A DNA stretch of 21,271 nucleotides, taken from Gemmobacter sp. (GTDB lineage: Bacteria; Pseudomonadota; Alphaproteobacteria; Rhodobacterales; Rhodobacteraceae). The stretch lies in NCBI GenBank assembly GCA_003509785.1, contig DOMY01000284.1, positions 4,424 to 25,694 on the forward strand. The letters are read 5' to 3'. Below the pieces are notes generated by a model, which saw nothing but the letters and a program-made list of their open reading frames with translations, did no database searches and had not been told where the DNA came from. Each line of letters begins with the position of its first letter. The first letter of the stretch is position 1. The translations under genes were made by a program, and so were the position numbers. Positions 1 through 7,089 of the stretch are shown here, piece after piece.

Positions 1-580
1 ACCCCAGCCGATCCACCAGCGGGGAAAAGCCGCCCTGCCAGGGGTTCCACAGATCGGTATGGCAGCCCAGCGAGGTGACATCGGTGGCCGCCACGCCGGT
101 CAGCCGGAAGCCCCAGTACTGAGGATAGGTCAGCACCTGCGCCACGCGGTCGCGCAGGCCGGGCATGGTTTCCAGCATCCAGTGCAGCTGCGCGCCGAGG
201 TTCAGCCCCATGGGCAGGCGGGGCGAGCCGGTGTCAGTAAAGGCCGGGCGTAGCGCATCATAGGCGGCGGCCAGATCATCGGGGCCGGGATGTTCGTAAT
301 CCAGCATCGGGCAGGCCAGATCGCCGCCCGCATCCAGCAGCACCGCCGCCGCGCCATGGGTGGTGATGGAAATCGCATCCACCCCATGCGCGGCATGAAA
401 GGCGGCCAGATGGTGCAGCAGGAAATCCCAGTGCCCCTCCAGATCGAAATGCGGCCAGGGCGGGCCGGGCAGCACCCGGTTGGGCCGGGTTTCCACCGCG
501 ATTTCGCGCAGGGTTCCGGCCTCGACCAGCGCGAGTTTCGCATTGGTCTTGCCGATGTCGATGACCGCGATGTGTTTCAT
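1..580 (-). CDS. rhaK: FGGY-family carbohydrate kinase, probable rhamnulose kinase (partial, N-terminal part)
   Basis: Starts at the ATG at 580-578 and runs off the window at base 1, so about 193 N-terminal residues are visible. The protein opens with MKHIAVIDIGKTNAKLALVE, the phosphate-1 motif of the FGGY/ASKHA sugar kinases (DxGxTxxK). A later stretch with SITTHGAAAVLLD fits the same fold. The family transfers phosphate from ATP to a sugar in the cytoplasm. Its ATG overlaps the stop of the mutarotase gene (ATGA), so it is translationally coupled to it. The neighbours (rhamnose mutarotase and RhaP/RhaQ-like permeases) point to rhamnulose or rhamnose as substrate, as for RhaK of Rhizobium leguminosarum, where the kinase is also known to be needed for uptake. 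The substrate is inferred from context; another deoxy-sugar kinase is possible. The gene has no visible break. Confidence 0.88.
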   Translation of the reverse strand, partial: MKHIAVIDIGKTNAKLALVEAGTLREIAVETRPNRVLPGPPWPHFDLEGHWDFLLHHLAAFHAAHGVDAISITTHGAAAVLLDAGGDLACPMLDYEHPGPDDLAAAYDALRPAFTDTGSPRLPMGLNLGAQLHWMLETMPGLRDRVAQVLTYPQYWGFRLTGVAATDVTSLGCHTDLWNPWQGGFSPLVDRLG

Positions 581-891
581 GGCAGATGGAACATCGGGAT
601 CAGCGGCACAGCCACGGGTTCGTTGCCCGGATGCGTGGCCATCAGATCGGCCATATGCGCCCACCAGCGCTGCATGACCGGATGATCGGGCAGCGCCGCC
701 ATGCCGTGATCCGCCGGGCGCCACAGCACGCCGAACAGCGCGTTGGTTTCCGGGTCAAGGTGGATCGAATAATCCTGCACCCCGGCCTGTTTCAGCAGAT
801 CCACAAGTTCCGGCCAGATCTCGTCATGGCGCTTGCGGTATTCATCGGCCATGCCGGGGTTCAGCATCATGCGGAAGGCATATTTTTCCAT
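577..891 (-). CDS. rhaM: L-rhamnose mutarotase
   Basis: A 104-residue protein starting with MEKYAFRMMLNPGMADEYRK and ending with PLIPMFHLP, typical of the RhaM/RhaU family, which is normally about 104 residues. The family interconverts the alpha and beta anomers of L-rhamnose in the cytoplasm so that sugar entering the cell can be used by the isomerase and kinase. Conserved features visible are the Tyr-Arg-xx-His stretch near residues 18-22 (EYRKRHDEIW), the YSIHLD segment and the paired Trp residues in QRWWAHMADLM. The start is the ATG at 891-889, which overlaps the stop of the upstream permease as ATGA; its own stop overlaps the kinase start the same way. The reading frame stays open further upstream to 1362, but that part lies inside the permease gene and is not coding. 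This gene is the strongest evidence that the downstream half of the operon handles rhamnose. Confidence 0.93.
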   Translation of the reverse strand: MEKYAFRMMLNPGMADEYRKRHDEIWPELVDLLKQAGVQDYSIHLDPETNALFGVLWRPADHGMAALPDHPVMQRWWAHMADLMATHPGNEPVAVPLIPMFHLP

Positions 892-1889
892 CACTTGCGC
901 ACCATTTTCCACAGGCGGGGCAAGGCGATCACCCCGATCAGCAAGGCCCCGATGATGATCGACATCACGATGCCCGGCACGTTCAAGAGGCCAAGGCCAA
1001 AGGTCACCAGCCCCATGACCAGCGCCGCGATGACCACGCCGGGAATGGACCCCGAACCGCCCAGGATGCTGACGCCGCCCAGAACCACCATGGTCACCAC
1101 CTCCAGCTCCCACCCTGTCGCGATGGACGGGCGGGTGGAGCCGAGGCGCGAGGTCAGGCAGACGGCGGCAATGCCGCTGGTCAGCCCGGTCAGCAGGAAC
1201 AGGATGAAGCGCACGCGATCCACCCGGATGCCGGAAAACCGCGCCGCGGTGGCATTGTTGCCGATGGCATAGACCATGCGGCCGAAATTGGTGCGGTGCA
1301 GCAGCAGGCCGAAGACCACGGCCATGACGGCAAACAGCACCAGTTCGAAGCTGAACACCCACCAGACATAGCCCTGCCCGAACCAGGCCAGCCCCTCGGG
1401 GTAGCCGGTGAAGGCGCCATCGCCCAGCAGGATATAGCTGATGCCGCGGAACAGGCTCATGGTGCCGATGGTCACCACGATGGAGGGCAGACCGAAGCCC
1501 GCCACCAGCAGGCCGTTGAAGGCCCCGCAGGCCAGCCCCGTCAGCAACCCCAGCGCCACCAGCGCGGGCACCGGCAGCCCGGCCACCATGGCAGCGCCCA
1601 TCACGGTGGAGGCCAGCGCGATGATCGAGGCGACCGACAGATCAATCTCGCCCGCGATGATCAGCATCGCCATGGCAAAGGCGATCAGCGCCTTTTCGGT
1701 GAAGTTGAAGCTGGCATCGCTGAGGTTCCAGGGATCAAGGAAATAGGGCGAGGCGAAGGAATTGGCGACGAAGATCGCCACGCCCACCAGCAGCAGCAGG
1801 GCTTCCCAGCTGCGCAGGGCGCGTTTCGCAGGCGATACCAGCCGGTCGGGGATCTGGCGTCCGGTCATGGGAGGGGCGGCCTGTGTCAT
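891..1889 (-). CDS. rhaQ: Sugar ABC transporter permease, RhaQ-like
   Basis: A 332-residue inner-membrane permease of the ribose/rhamnose (BPD_transp_2) family. Multiple hydrophobic segments are visible. The family signature is near residues 100-107 (AGEIDLSVASI), and the loop around AIGNNATAARFSGI is the conserved cytoplasmic coupling region that contacts the ATPase. It starts at the ATG at 1889, overlapping the stop of the preceding permease by four bases (ATGA). An in-frame ATG eight codons in is a possible alternative start. Two dissimilar permeases side by side are normal for RhaPQ, which are expected to form a heterodimer. The assignment to RhaQ rather than another sugar permease rests on the linked rhaM and on overall likeness to Rhizobium RhaQ. 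Confidence 0.85.
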   Translation of the reverse strand: MTQAAPPMTGRQIPDRLVSPAKRALRSWEALLLLVGVAIFVANSFASPYFLDPWNLSDASFNFTEKALIAFAMAMLIIAGEIDLSVASIIALASTVMGAAMVAGLPVPALVALGLLTGLACGAFNGLLVAGFGLPSIVVTIGTMSLFRGISYILLGDGAFTGYPEGLAWFGQGYVWWVFSFELVLFAVMAVVFGLLLHRTNFGRMVYAIGNNATAARFSGIRVDRVRFILFLLTGLTSGIAAVCLTSRLGSTRPSIATGWELEVVTMVVLGGVSILGGSGSIPGVVIAALVMGLVTFGLGLLNVPGIVMSIIIGALLIGVIALPRLWKMVRK

Positions 1890-2857
1890 GCGCGATGCTC
1901 CGCGTGTTTCAGGATGATGCGGCCTTGCGGGCCGGAACGGCGGGCGTTGAAGGCAATGGCGATCAGGATGGCAGAGCCGGAAATCGCCATCTGCCAGAAG
2001 GGCGAGATGCCGACCACCGGCAGGGCATTCTTCACGATGCCCAGAAACAGCGCGCCCATGACGCAGCCCGCCACCGATCCGGCGCCGCCCGCAATGGCGA
2101 TGCCGCCGATGACGCAGGCCGCCACCACATCCAGTTCAAACCCGCCCGCGATATCGACATAGGCCACCGCATAGCGCGCCACCCACAGATAACCGGCAAA
2201 GCCTGCCAATGCGCCGGAAATCACGAAGGCCGCGCATTGCGTGCGCCCCACGGAAATGCCTGTGTAAACAGCGGCATGGGGATTGCCGCCCACAGCATAG
2301 AAGGCCCGGCCCAGCGCAGTGCGGTTCACCAGAACGGCAAAGCCCGCGATCACGGCAACCGCGATCCAGCCCATCACCGGCAGGCCCAGGACCACGGCAC
2401 GGGGAAAGGCCTTGAAGGCATCCGTCATCTGATGGGCATTGATCCATTTGCCATCGGTCAGCAGAAAGATGGTGCCGCGGTAGATCGTCATCGTGCCCAG
2501 CGTCACCACGATGGAGGGGATGCCCAGCTGCCAGACCATCAGCCCGTTCACCGCGCCCAGCGCGGCGCCCAGTGCGATCACCACCAGCAGGATCAGCGGC
2601 AGCGGCACGCCTGCGCCATTCATCATCGCGGCGATCATCCCGGCCAGCGCCAGATTGGCGGCCACGCTGAGGTCGATACATTTGGTCAGGATCACCACCA
2701 TCTGCCCCAGCGCCAGGATGATGAGCGGCGAGGTATCGGTGAAGACCCGCGCCAGATTGGCCGGTGCGACAAAGGCCGGAAAGCGTGTGGCCACCACGGC
2801 CAGCAACAGCAGGATGGCGAGGGCGAGGATCGCCTCGCGCGATTTCAGCAGGGTCAT
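1886..2857 (-). CDS. rhaP: Sugar ABC transporter permease, RhaP-like
   Basis: A 323-residue polytopic membrane protein of the same BPD_transp_2 family as its neighbour but clearly different in sequence. It shows the membrane-spanning signature ILTKCIDLSVAANLALAGM and the coupling loop AVGGNPHAAVYTGI. It starts at the ATG at 2857, which overlaps the ATPase stop (TGA at 2856-2854) as ATGA, and its own stop overlaps the start of the next permease. This tight overlap series (ATPase, RhaP, RhaQ, RhaM, RhaK) is the gene order of rhizobial rhaTPQUK. It would pair with the second permease to form the rhamnose channel. No rhamnose-binding protein lies in the window, so if these permeases work they need a binding protein from elsewhere or must use XylF, which seems unlikely but cannot be excluded. 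Confidence 0.85.
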   Translation of the reverse strand: MTLLKSREAILALAILLLLAVVATRFPAFVAPANLARVFTDTSPLIILALGQMVVILTKCIDLSVAANLALAGMIAAMMNGAGVPLPLILLVVIALGAALGAVNGLMVWQLGIPSIVVTLGTMTIYRGTIFLLTDGKWINAHQMTDAFKAFPRAVVLGLPVMGWIAVAVIAGFAVLVNRTALGRAFYAVGGNPHAAVYTGISVGRTQCAAFVISGALAGFAGYLWVARYAVAYVDIAGGFELDVVAACVIGGIAIAGGAGSVAGCVMGALFLGIVKNALPVVGISPFWQMAISGSAILIAIAFNARRSGPQGRIILKHAEHRA

Positions 2858-4368
2858 GCGGCTTCTCCGGTAATGCCGACAGCGGCGCGGACCAGGTTTT
2901 CGGGGGTCATCGCCGCGCCTGCGAATTCGGCCGCGATACGGCCTTCGCGCATCACGATCACCCGATCCGACATGCCCAGAACCTCGGGGATTTCAGAGCT
3001 GACCATGATGACCGCCAGCCCTTCGGCGGCGAGTTCAGACATGAAATCATGCACGGCGGCCTTTGATCCGATGTCGATGCCCTTGGTGGGTTCATCCAGG
3101 ATGATGACGCGCGGTTTGGTGGCCAGCCATTTGGCGATCACCACCTTCTGCTGGTTGCCCCCGGACAGCAGACCCACATCCTGATCGAGACTGGCGGCGC
3201 GCAGGTCGAGCCTTTGGGTATATTCGCGCGCCAGTTTGAATTCTTCGGCCAGCCGCAGAAAACCGGCGCGGCTGGTGCGGGCCAGCGACGGCAGGGTGAC
3301 GTTCTGGAAGATCGGCAAGCCCTTGACCGCGCCCTGTTTGCCGCGATCTTCGGGCACATAGACGATGCCCGCCTCGACCGCCTGTGCCGTGGTGCGGATC
3401 ACCCGGATCTCATCCCCCACGCGGCAGGCGCCTTTCGACGGTCTGGTGATGCCGAACAGCGCCTGCATCACCTCGGACCTTCCGGCGCCGACCAGGCCGT
3501 AAAAGCCCAGGATTTCGCCCTGATGCAGGGTAAAGCCGATATCCTCGAATTCGGTGGGGTGGCCGTAGCCTGAAACCGTCAGCACCGGGCGGCCGATGCG
3601 GGCGGGGCGTTTGGGATAGATCTGATCCACCGCACGGCCGACCATCATCTGCACCAGCGCCGCCTCTGTCACATCGGCCATCTGGCCGGTGCCGATGAAC
3701 TGGCCATCGCGAAACACCGTCCAGCGATCTGCGATGCGGAAGATTTCGTCGAACTTGTGGGAGATGAACAGGATCGCCTTGCCCTGTGCCTTCAGCTTTT
3801 CCACCAGATCGTAGAGTTCGTGGATTTCCTTGTGGCTGAGCGCGGCGGTGGGTTCATCCATGATCAGGATCTTGGCGTTGAAATACACCGCCCGCGCAAT
3901 GGCGACCGACTGCCGCTGCCCGCCCGACAATGCCGAAACCGGCACGTTGAACTTGCGGAAGTTGGGGTTCAACCGCCCCATGATCTTGCGGGTTTCGGCC
4001 TCCATCGCGGCATCATCCAGAAAGCCGCCCGGCCCCACCAGCTCACGCCCGAGGAACAGGTTGGATGCGGCATCCAGGTTATCGGCCAGCGCCAGGGTTT
4101 GGTAGATGGTTTCGATGTTATGGCTGCGGGCATCGCGCGGATTGCTGATTTCCACCTTTTCGCCGTTGATCCACACCTCGCCGCTGTCAGCGCGATAGGC
4201 GCCCGACAGGCATTTGATCAGCGTCGATTTGCCGGCGCCGTTGTGGCCCAGCAGCCCGACAACCTCGCCCGGATACAGATCGACCGAGACGTGATCCACC
4301 GCCTTGATACCACCGAAGGAGATCGAGATATCCTTCAGCTCGACCAGAGGAGTTCCCTTGTTCACCAT
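2854..4368 (-). CDS. Two-domain sugar ABC transporter ATPase, apparent XylG-RhaT chimera
   Basis: A 504-residue protein that powers sugar uptake from the cytoplasmic face. Domain 1 has Walker A GHNGAGKST (about residues 41-49), signature SGGQRQS (148-154), Walker B ILIMDEPT (167-174) and the switch His in ISHK (204). Domain 2 has the degenerate Walker A GLVGAGRS (Arg for Lys, usual in this family), signature LSGGNQQK (401-408) and Walker B VIILDEPT (421-428). Residues 1 to about 176 read like the single-domain XylG/FrcA ATPases of Rhodobacterales (IETIYQTLALADNLDAASN and ARAVYFNAKILIMDEPTAAL). From SHKEIHELYDLVEKLK onward it reads like rhizobial RhaT (ILFISHKFDE, HPTEFEDIGFTL, LPIFQNVTLPSLARTS). 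The change falls at the conserved Walker B motif, near bases 3835-3870. The ATG at 4368 is chosen because GGAGG lies seven bases upstream; the ATG at 4374 is too close to it. The xylH stop is 12 bases upstream. The chimera reading is by sequence recall, not alignment. Confidence 0.85.
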   Translation of the reverse strand: MVNKGTPLVELKDISISFGGIKAVDHVSVDLYPGEVVGLLGHNGAGKSTLIKCLSGAYRADSGEVWINGEKVEISNPRDARSHNIETIYQTLALADNLDAASNLFLGRELVGPGGFLDDAAMEAETRKIMGRLNPNFRKFNVPVSALSGGQRQSVAIARAVYFNAKILIMDEPTAALSHKEIHELYDLVEKLKAQGKAILFISHKFDEIFRIADRWTVFRDGQFIGTGQMADVTEAALVQMMVGRAVDQIYPKRPARIGRPVLTVSGYGHPTEFEDIGFTLHQGEILGFYGLVGAGRSEVMQALFGITRPSKGACRVGDEIRVIRTTAQAVEAGIVYVPEDRGKQGAVKGLPIFQNVTLPSLARTSRAGFLRLAEEFKLAREYTQRLDLRAASLDQDVGLLSGGNQQKVVIAKWLATKPRVIILDEPTKGIDIGSKAAVHDFMSELAAEGLAVIMVSSEIPEVLGMSDRVIVMREGRIAAEFAGAAMTPENLVRAAVGITGEAA

Positions 4369-4380
4369 GGTCATTCCTCC

Positions 4381-5700
4381 TTATTTCGCACGCTTGCGGT
4401 AGACGATGTCCAGCCAGACGGCGAGGACGAGAACAGACCCGACAACGATGTTCTGCAGCGCCGCATCGAAGCCGATCAGCACCATGCCGGTCTGCAGCGA
4501 TTGCATCACCAGCGCGCCGATGATCGCGCCATAGATGGTGCCCACACCACCGGCCAGCGAGGTGCCGCCGATCACGGCTGCGGCGATCACATAAAGCTCG
4601 TCCAGCGTGCCCAGCGCATTGGTGGCCGAGTTCAGGCGGGCCGAAGCCACGACCGAGGAAAGCCCGGTCAGAAGGCCCATCAGCCCGAAGATCTTCACCG
4701 TCATCCAGCGGGTGTTGATGCCCGAAAGCTCTGCCGCATCCGGGTTGCCGCCGATGGCGAAGACATAGCGGCCAAAGCGGGTGCGGGTGGCCAGCACGGT
4801 CATCACAATGCCCACCGCCATCAGGATCAGCACCGGGATCGCCCAGCCATGCGAGATGAACAGGCCGGTTTCCGGCACGGTGATGTTATTGGCCGTGGCA
4901 TATTGGGTCACGATGCCCTTGGGCCAGGGATAAGAGTTCACCAGCAGGGTGGCACCGATCACCAGACCACAGCCCAGCAGGGCCAGGAAGTATTCGGCCC
5001 ACATCGGGCGCATGGCAAAACCGTGGCGGCTGCGGCTTTTCCGGCCGTTGAAGATCATCCACAGGATGGCAGCACAGGCGATGGCGCAGACGATCCAGCT
5101 GCCCATGGCACCCACAGATCCGTAAGGCCCGCCGCCCAGCAGCGAGAATGTCGGATCCAGCGGCGAGATGGTTTCACCCCGGGCCAGAAGGAAGGCCGCG
5201 CCACGCCAGACCAGCAGGCCACCCAGTGTGACGATGAAGGAAGGGATGCTGCGATAGGCGATCAGCCAGCCATGGAAGGCGCCGATCAGCGTGCCCACGG
5301 CCATGCCCACGATCATCGTCAGAACCCAGATCATCGGATGGCCAAGGCCAAGGAGATCCGGCAGGATGCGGGCCTGAAACAGCCCCATGACCATGGCACA
5401 GAAGCCCAGCACAGAGCCAACCGAAAGGTCGATGTGCCGGGTCACGATCACCAGCACCATGCCTGTGGCCATGATACCGATCGAAGCGGTCTGGACCGAC
5501 AGGTTCCAGAGGTTGCGGGGGGTCAGGAACGAACCTGCGCCCTTGAAAATCACGCCGAACATGTGGAAACCGATCCAGATCAGCAGCAATGCGCCGATCA
5601 TGCCCAGAAGGCGGGTGTCGATTTCGGTGGCTTTCAGAAAACGCGCGACAGGGCCGGAGGTCTTGTCGGCGCCCGAGGCTGGGGAAGTTGAAGATGTCAT
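4381..5700 (-). CDS. xylH: D-xylose ABC transporter permease XylH
   Basis: A 439-residue polytopic inner-membrane protein, much longer than RhaP/RhaQ and close in type to XylH (E. coli XylH is 393 residues). It carries the family signature VTRHIDLSVGSVLGF, the segment SIPSFIVTLGGLLVWRG, and the coupling loop AIGGNPDAAELSGINTRW. A charged cytoplasmic insert NGRKSRSRHGF separates membrane segments, as in XylH homologues. XylH normally acts as a homodimer with XylF and XylG. The start is placed at the ATG at 5700, giving MTSSTSPASG; the reading frame remains open upstream to 5802, but that extension is proline/arginine rich, covers the intergenic stem-loop side and looks non-coding. It ends at TAA 4383-4381, directly before the ribosome binding site of the ATPase gene. 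Confidence 0.9.
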   Translation of the reverse strand: MTSSTSPASGADKTSGPVARFLKATEIDTRLLGMIGALLLIWIGFHMFGVIFKGAGSFLTPRNLWNLSVQTASIGIMATGMVLVIVTRHIDLSVGSVLGFCAMVMGLFQARILPDLLGLGHPMIWVLTMIVGMAVGTLIGAFHGWLIAYRSIPSFIVTLGGLLVWRGAAFLLARGETISPLDPTFSLLGGGPYGSVGAMGSWIVCAIACAAILWMIFNGRKSRSRHGFAMRPMWAEYFLALLGCGLVIGATLLVNSYPWPKGIVTQYATANNITVPETGLFISHGWAIPVLILMAVGIVMTVLATRTRFGRYVFAIGGNPDAAELSGINTRWMTVKIFGLMGLLTGLSSVVASARLNSATNALGTLDELYVIAAAVIGGTSLAGGVGTIYGAIIGALVMQSLQTGMVLIGFDAALQNIVVGSVLVLAVWLDIVYRKRAK

Positions 5701-5812
5701 GGGGTCGTCCCGCACTACGAGGGGAATAGGGTGCAGACGGGCAGGCGGAAGGGCCAGAAGCCGCCGGGCCAATGTCGCGGGGGGAAAGCCGGGCAAGGCC
5801 ACGGCAGCAGGG

Positions 5813-5839
5813 TCGGCACCGGCGCAAGGCCGGTGCCGA
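5813..5839 (-). promoter_or_regulatory. Intercistronic stem-loop between xylF and xylH
   Basis: Bases 5813-5823 and 5829-5839 form a perfect 11-bp GC-rich stem with a five-base loop, starting 11 bases after the xylF stop. No T tract follows on the minus strand, so it does not look like a full intrinsic terminator. In many binding-protein operons such a hairpin protects the 3' end of the binding-protein mRNA, so that it is made in excess over the permease; that role is inferred here. Confidence 0.75.
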
Positions 5840-5850
5840 AGTCGTTCAGA

Positions 5851-6876
5851 TCACTGGCAGGCGGCCACGTCGGCGGCAGCGCCTTCGCAAGCCTGCTCTT
5901 TCGAGATGTGGCCCGCGTCGATCACGGCATCGAGGTTGGCTTTGGTCACCGGGGTCGGCGTCAGGAAGATGGCGTTCATTTCAACGCCCTTTTCGCCGCC
6001 CGAGAACTTGGTTGCGCCTTCCACGGCGTCCAGTGCGGTGCCACCAGCCAGAGCCGAGGCGATTTCGGCCGCAGCCTTGCCCAGCTGACGCGAGTCTTTC
6101 CACACCGAAACGGTCTGGGTGCCACGCGCCACACGGTTCAGCGCAGCAAGGTCACCATCCTGGCCACCGATCGGGATGTTCAGGCCCTGTGCCGAAAGCG
6201 CGGCAATCGCGCCGCCGGCCATGCCGTCGTTCTGCGCCAGAACGGCATCCACTTCGTTGTTGGCGGCCGTCAGGATCTGTTCCATGTTTTCCTGCGCACC
6301 TTCGGGCTTCCAGCCTTGGGTGAACTGCTCGCCCACGATCTTGATGTCGCCCGCGTCGATCTTCGGCTGCAGCACTTCCATCATGCCTTCCAGCAGGAAG
6401 CCTGCGTTTGCATCGCCGGGATCACCCTTGATGATGGCGTAATTGCCCTTGGGCGCCGCAGCCACGACGTTTTCGGCGATGATCGAACCCACACCCTTGT
6501 TGTCAAAGGTCAGATAGAAGGCGCGTGCATCTTCGATCAGGCGGTCATAGGCCACAACCGGAATACCTTCGGCGGCGGCTTTCTCGATGGCCGGGCCGAT
6601 GGCGTCCTTGTTATAGGCCAGCACGATCAGCGCATTGGCACCCTGCGCGATCAGCGCTTCGATATCGGTCAGCTGCTTGGCTTCCGAAGCCTGCGCATCT
6701 GCCGAAATATAGGAATTGCCCGCAGCTTCCAGCGCGGCCTTGATCGCGGCTTCGTCGGTCTTCCAGCGCTCCTCCTGGAAGTTCGACCAGCTGACGCCGA
6801 CGGTCAGGCCTTCGGCCAGTGCAGCCGACGAAAAACCGGCAGCCGCGATGACCGCGGCGATCAGTGCGTTACGCAT
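5851..6876 (-). CDS. xylF: D-xylose-binding periplasmic protein XylF
   Basis: A 341-residue type I periplasmic sugar-binding protein (Peripla_BP_4 fold). Residues 1-21 are a signal peptide (MRNALIAAVIAAAG..., cleavage likely after ALA at residue 21), so it acts in the periplasm, delivering sugar to XylH. The mature start GLTVGVSWSNFQEERWKTDE, the segment ALIVLAYNKDAIGPAIEKAA, VVAYDRLI and the C-terminal NAIFLTPTPVTKANLD match XylF/ChvE-type pentose-binding proteins. The ATG at 6876 is chosen because AGGGAGGA lies about five bases upstream and because it begins the signal peptide; the frame stays open upstream to 7035 through promoter sequence. It is the first gene of the operon. Its specificity for xylose is inferred from family likeness and the linked xylH and ROK regulator. 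Confidence 0.93.
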   Translation of the reverse strand: MRNALIAAVIAAAGFSSAALAEGLTVGVSWSNFQEERWKTDEAAIKAALEAAGNSYISADAQASEAKQLTDIEALIAQGANALIVLAYNKDAIGPAIEKAAAEGIPVVAYDRLIEDARAFYLTFDNKGVGSIIAENVVAAAPKGNYAIIKGDPGDANAGFLLEGMMEVLQPKIDAGDIKIVGEQFTQGWKPEGAQENMEQILTAANNEVDAVLAQNDGMAGGAIAALSAQGLNIPIGGQDGDLAALNRVARGTQTVSVWKDSRQLGKAAAEIASALAGGTALDAVEGATKFSGGEKGVEMNAIFLTPTPVTKANLDAVIDAGHISKEQACEGAAADVAACQ

Positions 6877-6902
6877 AAGTATCCTCCCTATGGATGCGGC
6901 CA

Positions 6903-6936
6903 GCGTATGGCCGGTCCGGCGAATTCGCCGATACGC
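6903..6936. promoter_or_regulatory. Nested inverted repeats in the xylF leader, candidate operator
   Basis: A perfect 14-bp palindrome, CGGCGAATTCGCCG, occupies 6917-6930. It is enclosed by a second inverted repeat, GCGTAT at 6903-6908 and ATACGC at 6931-6936, and partly overlaps a third (GCCGG-T-CCGGC, 6910-6920). The block lies just downstream of the predicted xylF promoter, where a repressor would block transcription. In RNA it would also fold at the 5' end of the transcript. I do not recognise it as a known ROK operator. Confidence 0.45.
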
Positions 6937-6940
6937 AGGG

Positions 6941-6969
6941 AAAATGCCGCGAATAAATTCAGTTGTCAA
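6941..6969 (-). promoter_or_regulatory. Candidate sigma70-like promoter of the xylF operon
   Basis: On the minus strand a perfect -35 box TTGACA (6969-6964) is followed, after 17 bases, by CATTTT (6946-6941), a three-of-six match to the -10 consensus. The start of transcription would be near 6934, giving a leader of about 58 bases before the xylF ATG. The surrounding stretch 6950-6985 is distinctly AT-rich compared with the rest of the window, and it contains the arms ATAAATT (6953-6959) and AATTTAT (6975-6981). Confidence 0.5.
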
Positions 6970-7068
6970 AATAAAATTTATGATGAAATCTGCAGAACCG
7001 CGTTTCTCATGCGATTTTCCGCTGCATTGCAGCAAGATGTGGCGGAGTGTGGACAGCTAAACCATGCA

Positions 7069-7087
7069 ATTTGTTTGGAGAACAAAT
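7069..7087. promoter_or_regulatory. Inverted repeat over the ROK gene ribosome binding site, candidate XylR operator
   Basis: ATTTGTT (7069-7075) and AACAAAT (7081-7087) form a perfect inverted repeat around a TGGAG spacer. Its layout resembles the TTTGTT...AACAAA operators known for ROK-type XylR repressors in Firmicutes. The spacer contains the GGAG ribosome binding site of the ROK gene, so a bound repressor, or a folded mRNA, would limit its own expression. A second short inverted repeat, GCTGCA-T-TGCAGC, lies at 7021-7033. Function is inferred. Confidence 0.5.
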
Positions 7088-7089
7088 AA

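Noticed and set aside
577..1362. A longer version of the rhamnose mutarotase beginning at 1362
   Set aside because: The extra N-terminal part overlaps the permease gene and is Arg/Gly/His rich; the ATGA-coupled ATG at 891 gives the normal family length of 104.
3470..3500. Loss of the Walker A lysine in the second ATPase domain (GLVGAGRS)
   Set aside because: Arg at this site is usual for the second domain of RbsA/MglA/XylG/RhaT-type ATPases, so it is not a defect particular to this gene.
3757..5691. A 644-codon plus-strand open frame opposite the ATPase and xylH
   Set aside because: It has the composition of an antisense shadow (His/Asp/Gln rich), no recognisable domain, and lies opposite two genes with clear motifs.
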